Origin: Lepidostoma basale
Lineage: Eukaryota > Arthropoda > Insecta > Trichoptera > Lepidostomatidae
DNA: 64,000 nucleotides
Assembly (NCBI GenBank): GCA_022606425.2
Contig: JAHDVF020000172.1
Coordinates: 868,001 to 932,000, forward strand
Direction: 5' to 3'
The number at the start of each line of letters is the position of its first letter. The stretch's first letter is position 1. Below are positions 63,041 through 64,000 of the stretch, piece after piece. Below the pieces are notes generated by a model. It searched no databases, was not told the origin of the DNA, and saw only the letters and a program-made list of their open reading frames with translations. Both the position numbers and the translations under genes were made by a program.

Positions 63041-63515
63041 TTAAATGTGTTATGAATGAAAGACAATTCAAAAATTCTTATGAATGGTGCTAGGAGTTAC
63101 GAACCCAAAAAATGGTATGCCATTAAAATTAATTTCATTCTTTCTACCTTCGAGACACGGGTCTTGATCAGATAAACATTTCGAATTCCTTTCATAGGTA
63201 GAAATACACCCTTAGTTCTTGTAGGGTCCGAATATTTGTGTAGTGACAACTTCATATGGAAGGGAACAAAATTTAACGAATGCGACTTTTTATTTTATTG
63301 ACTAACTTAGGCTCGGTTGGTTTTCATTATTCGATTTTTGGCGCTCTCTTACATTCTCTAATACGCGACGTTAAATATTTGGTGATTTGGAATTTGGTGT
63401 ATTGTCATGAGAACAAAGATTCGGTTAAGATATGTAGGAATTCCCGAATTTTTTTTCCATCAGCTTTTGCAACAGAAAGGATAATTGCATATTGGAAAAT
63501 GATTTTTTACTAATT
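63041..63515. other. Spacer
   Basis: 63280-63513 has an open frame of 77 codons without known motifs. Nothing else. Confidence 0.3.
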
Positions 63516-63516
63516 A

Positions 63517-63681
63517 GTAACTAACTAACTAACTAACTCACTAACACGCGGTCTCAGGTAAGCAGAAAGAATGGACTTCCACACTTTAACCGATGCGGCA
63601 CTCCATCCTTCTCTTTTCGCTCCTGCGGGAGACGCGGTGTGATGGGTTGCGAACCTCATAGCCACCAATAGGCATCTCCCG
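63517..63681 (-). mobile_element. SINE-like chimera, second copy
   Basis: Minus strand: CGGGAGATGCCTATTGGTGG, CTATGAGGTTCGCAACCCAT, GTCTCCCGCAGGAGCGAAAA, GGATGGAGTGCCGCATC, then CCATTCTTTCTGCTTACCTG and the GTTA tail. It matches 11177-11342 along its length except for a short deletion near the end. Confidence 0.58.
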
Positions 63682-63824
63682 CATATCTAATTAGTAAATG
63701 TCGCATATAATATAACACATCCATCGAATAATGTATTTTGATACTATTTACATAGATAAAGCTTATTATACTAAATTAAACATTTTGTTATTTACTATGA
63801 CATTCTAAAATGATATTTAATAAT

Positions 63825-64000
63825 ATCCTAGTAAGTTAAAACATGTCATCCCCATAAAATAAATTAAATAAAATTAAACAGAAAATTTTAGCAATATTAA
63901 AAACCTTATTTGTAATTTTATATCATAATCATCATCATATCTGTTGATAAAATAGAAAATATTAATGATTCTTAAACAATGATGCAAAACTCCATATTCA
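63825..64000. repeat. Fold-back family A, cut by window end
   Basis: AAACATGTCATCCCCATAAA near 63840 and ATGATTCTTAAACAATGATG, CAAAACTCCATATT at 63965-63998 are parts of family A. Order suggests two partial copies or a rearranged one. Confidence 0.5.

Noticed and set aside
11320..63540. Insect telomeric repeat (TTAGG) suspected from runs of TTAG
   Set aside because: The runs are four-base GTTA repeats, short, on both strands, and always at the 3' end of LINE-alpha.
1..64000. CRISPR array or bacterial operon
   Set aside because: No regularly spaced direct repeats, no ribosome-binding-site-led gene series and no bacterial protein seen. Repeats are dispersed and inverted.
1..64000. Penelope-like element coding region as the source of the hammerhead motifs
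   Set aside because: No Penelope RT or GIY-YIG motif was seen in any frame; the only YADD found (33.8-34.0 kb) belongs to a LINE-type RT.

Overview
This window looks like AT-rich nuclear DNA from an arthropod, most likely an insect and possibly a moth or butterfly. The evidence is dense debris of non-LTR retrotransposons, a tRNA-derived SINE with A and B boxes, a mariner remnant, a hAT-type MITE, and strongly AT-biased spacers with no bacterial-style gene packing. The lepidopteran guess rests on the flavour of the LINE proteins and on the recurrent octamer TACGAGTA, and it is an inference. I found no host protein-coding exon, rRNA, true tRNA gene or CRISPR array. Every recognisable peptide belongs to a mobile element, and the longest open frame (9775-10521, 248 codons) is the C-terminal part of a LINE ORF2. 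The window is best read as intergenic or deep intronic sequence.

Layer 1 is LINEs. LINE-alpha (C-terminal signature RWFGHMERM, GRPRKTWHDQINQ, SAYPFGETA; 3' end in GTTA or GTTT repeats) has about 25 5'-truncated copies on both strands. LINE-beta (LWRTNHIGL signature, GAA-repeat tail), LINE-gamma (CR1/L2-like FGDRAFAVAGPSAW, ATT-repeat tail), LINE-delta (EAYVQQWT signature), a Jockey-type element and two single fragments are also present. Several are nested: a LINE-alpha copy sits in a LINE-beta copy with a 7-bp target duplication, and an RT(-)/C-terminus(+) inverted LINE-alpha is present twice in a row at 33.8-35.0 kb.

Layer 2 is short DNA and SINE elements. These are seven tRNA-SINE copies (best at 53.64-53.90 kb with poly-A), a 249-bp hAT-like MITE with about 50-bp TIRs and a perfect 8-bp target duplication that carries a Jockey 3' end (47.77-48.02 kb), a mariner transposase remnant with an internal deletion (54.8-55.2 kb), and a family with an inverted 27-bp end (36.3-36.6 kb).

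Layer 3 is the most unusual part. Many palindromic (fold-back) elements, in at least eight families unrelated in most of their sequence, carry the same small skeleton: CUGANGA, a hairpin, GAAAC, two nucleotides, GUH. This is the conserved core of a type I hammerhead ribozyme with a minimal stem III, as known from Penelope-like elements and retrozymes. The best copies (7162-7205, 2177-2215 and 2235-2273, 43291-43334, 6165-6200, 57868-57905, 62404-62448) keep most core residues, and several also keep a complementary stem I. Other families carry fixed core substitutions and look like fossils. One family forms a 134-bp same-strand tandem dimer (40557-40813), an arrangement like a retrozyme. No Penelope reverse transcriptase or GIY-YIG nuclease was seen here, so these would be non-autonomous.

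The few stretches that look unlike repeats are GC-richer: 17.56-18.44 kb (possible promoter or untranslated first exon with a GGTAAGT donor), 28.15-28.39 kb (overlapping CRE and E-box motifs), 29.46-29.59 kb, 38.05-38.33 kb and 50.16-50.48 kb. They are candidates only.
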